Below are positions 62,675 to 64,000 of a DNA stretch of 64,000 bases, one piece after another. The stretch's first letter is position 1, and each line of letters starts with the position of its first letter. Source of the stretch: Thomasclavelia sp. (lineage in GTDB: Bacteria > Bacillota_I > Bacilli_A > Erysipelotrichales > Coprobacillaceae); contig JAQVWN010000002.1 of assembly GCA_028749475.1 (NCBI GenBank), forward strand, positions 62,001 to 126,000, in the 5' to 3' direction. A program made the translations under genes and the position numbers. Below the pieces are notes generated by a model that ran no database searches, was not told the origin of the DNA, and saw nothing but the letters and a program-made list of their open reading frames with translations.

Positions 62675-63805
62675 ATGGCTGAAAAAAGAGATTATTATGA
62701 TGTCTTGGGTGTTAGTAAATCGGCAACACAAGACGAAATTAAAAAAGCATATCGTAAAATGGCAAAGAAGTACCATCCTGACATAAATAAAGCTGCTGAC
62801 GCTGAAGAAAAATTTAAAGAAGTTAACGAAGCTTATGAAGTTCTATCAGATGACAATAAAAAGGCTGCTTATGATAGATATGGACATGCTGCTTTTGATC
62901 AAACTCAAGGTGGAGGTCCAGGAGGATTTGGTGGCTTTGGCGGATTCCAAGGTGGATTTAACGCTGATGATTTAGGGGATATCTTTGGTTCATTCTTTGG
63001 AGGAGGTAGGTCTTCTAGAAGATCTACTGGTCCTACAAGAGGTGATGATCATTTAATGCGTTTGAATATTAACTTCATGGAAGCAGTTAATGGAACAAAG
63101 AAGGATATTCAAGTTACATATGATGCTCCTTGTTCTCATTGTCATGGTACTGGTGCAAAAAATCCAAATGATGTTCAAACATGTCCAAGATGTGGTGGAC
63201 GTGGTACTATTCAACAACAGCAACAAACTTTTATGGGGACAGTAATGTCTGAAACAGTTTGTCCTGATTGTCATGGTACTGGTAAAATAGTAAAAGAAAA
63301 ATGTCCACAATGTCATGGAACAGGATATGAAAATAAAAAAGTTACTGTTCAACTAAATATTCCGGCTGGAATTGATACAGGTCAACAACTTCGTATTGAA
63401 GGTAAAGGTGGAAAAGGTTCCAATGGAGGACCTAATGGTGACTTATTTGTAGAGATCCATGTAGGAGGACATCCTCACTTTAAACGTGAAGGAACTGATA
63501 TTAGTATTCAAGTGCCAATTAGTGTCACAGATGCTACATTAGGTACTGAAATCGATGTACCAACAGTCCAAGGCGATGTATCTTTAAAAATACCTGCCGG
63601 TACTCAAAGTGGTACTAAGTTCCGTTTAAAAGGTAAAGGAATTAAATCTTTAAGAGGTAATGGTTATGGTAACCAATATGTAAAGGTTGAAGTAAAGATT
63701 CCCCAAAAGCTTAATGCCAAACAAAAGAAGTTATATGAAGATTTAGCAGCAACTAACAGTAAAGAATCTGTATTTGATACGTTTAAAAAAGCATTTAAAA
63801 GATAA
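62675..63805 (+). CDS. dnaJ: Chaperone DnaJ (Hsp40)
   Basis: 376 residues. J domain with YHPDIN; Gly/Phe-rich linker (about 75-100); four CxxCxGxG zinc repeats ([32 protein letters not shown]); C-terminal substrate domain. It delivers clients to DnaK. GGGTGAT precedes the ATG at 62675; a GTG three codons earlier is within that site. Confidence 0.97.
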   Translation: MAEKRDYYDVLGVSKSATQDEIKKAYRKMAKKYHPDINKAADAEEKFKEVNEAYEVLSDDNKKAAYDRYGHAAFDQTQGGGPGGFGGFGGFQGGFNADDLGDIFGSFFGGGRSSRRSTGPTRGDDHLMRLNINFMEAVNGTKKDIQVTYDAPCSHCHGTGAKNPNDVQTCPRCGGRGTIQQQQQTFMGTVMSETVCPDCHGTGKIVKEKCPQCHGTGYENKKVTVQLNIPAGIDTGQQLRIEGKGGKGSNGGPNGDLFVEIHVGGHPHFKREGTDISIQVPISVTDATLGTEIDVPTVQGDVSLKIPAGTQSGTKFRLKGKGIKSLRGNGYGNQYVKVEVKIPQKLNAKQKKLYEDLAATNSKESVFDTFKKAFKR

Positions 63806-63808
63806 AAT

Positions 63809-63840
63809 AAGGACTAGTTCAAATTGAACTAGTCCTTTTA
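63809..63840. terminator. Terminator of dnaJ
   Basis: A 12-bp stem (AAGGACTAGTTC with GAACTAGTCCTT), a 5-base loop and a T run. Confidence 0.92.
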
Positions 63841-63850
63841 GTTACAGATT

Positions 63851-63880
63851 AAAGAAAAAACAACTCCAATAGGAGTTGTT
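63851..63880 (-). terminator. Terminator of rpmB (minus strand)
   Basis: A 9-bp stem (AACAACTCC with GGAGTTGTT), a 4-base loop and a T-rich tract on the minus strand. Confidence 0.9.
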
Positions 63881-63890
63881 ACATATTATG

Positions 63891-64000
63891 TTATGCAGAT
63901 TTTCTAATACTTCTTAATTCTCTTGCAGAAATTTTAACTTTTTTTGGTTTTCCATTTACTAAAATAGTAGCTTTTTGTAAGTTTACATTCCATTTTCTTC
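63891..64000 (-). CDS. rpmB: Ribosomal protein L28, C-terminal part (5' end outside window)
   Basis: On the minus strand the frame reads [18 protein letters not shown] and [17 protein letters not shown] before a TAA, matching the end of L28. It runs off the window edge, so the N terminus is not visible. It converges with dnaJ, and both genes have their own terminators. Confidence 0.9.
   Translation of the reverse strand, partial: RKWNVNLQKATILVNGKPKKVKISARELRSIRKSA

Overview
The window is low-GC, densely coded chromosomal DNA from a wall-bearing member of the Firmicutes. Gene content and style suggest the class Erysipelotrichia or a neighbouring lineage of Bacilli: DUF1836 beside hemolysin III, DUF3196 before trigger factor, an HrcA/CIRCE operon, L21 leader RNA, T-box and yybP-ykoY RNAs, and Prp-processed L27. 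This placement is an inference. The code is standard, but UGA closes only 2 of about 67 genes (35682 and hrcA at 60236); UAA and UAG close the rest. There is one tRNA gene (Arg, UCU). I see no rRNA, prophage, insertion sequence or CRISPR array, and no gene-free stretch over 300 bases: the longest gaps hold a T-box RNA, a tRNA gene with the feo control region, and a riboswitch.

Layout. 1-15 kb: the 3' end of a copper ATPase fused to a CopZ-like domain, a DUF815 ATPase, a YjdF-like membrane protein facing an alpha-amylase, an AEC carrier, a membrane-bound EAL protein, a lipid kinase, a MurE ligase fused to a HAD phosphatase, a GNAT/ParB-like pair, and a P-type ATPase behind a manganese riboswitch. 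15-25 kb: DUF1836/hemolysin III, then lspA-rluD-comEB, rnhC, cvpA-mutS2-uvrC, an M15-like protein lacking its zinc ligands, and a phosphodiesterase. 25.8-29 kb: tRNA-Arg and the iron-uptake operon feoA-feoA-feoB plus a Cys-rich peptide, with repeated operator-like palindromes. 29-33 kb: a minus-strand operon for extracellular polymer acylation (SGNH, DUF4358, MBOAT, DHHW). 33-45 kb: a MerR regulator with a textbook operator, a metallophosphoesterase, a second AEC carrier, DUF3196, trigger factor, Lon, EngB, and a T-box-led DUF4375-valS unit. 44.8-45.15 kb: two overlapping small genes for double-glycine-leader peptides. 45-64 kb: radC-mreCD, rplU-prp-rpmA-obg, ruvAB, comEA-comEC-holA-sdaA-hemW, a rubredoxin-type flavoprotein, a patatin, hrcA-grpE-dnaK-dnaJ, and the end of rpmB.

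The best candidate for an undescribed system is the pair of GG-leader peptides at 44851-45134, which has no transporter or immunity gene in view. Other points worth attention are the L21 protein with a histone-H1-like Lys/Ala/Thr tail, the MurE-HAD fusion, the CopA-HMA fusion that keeps an internal ribosome binding site, the M15-like protein without zinc ligands, the likely AUC start of comEC, and terminators that encode the tails of two converging genes.
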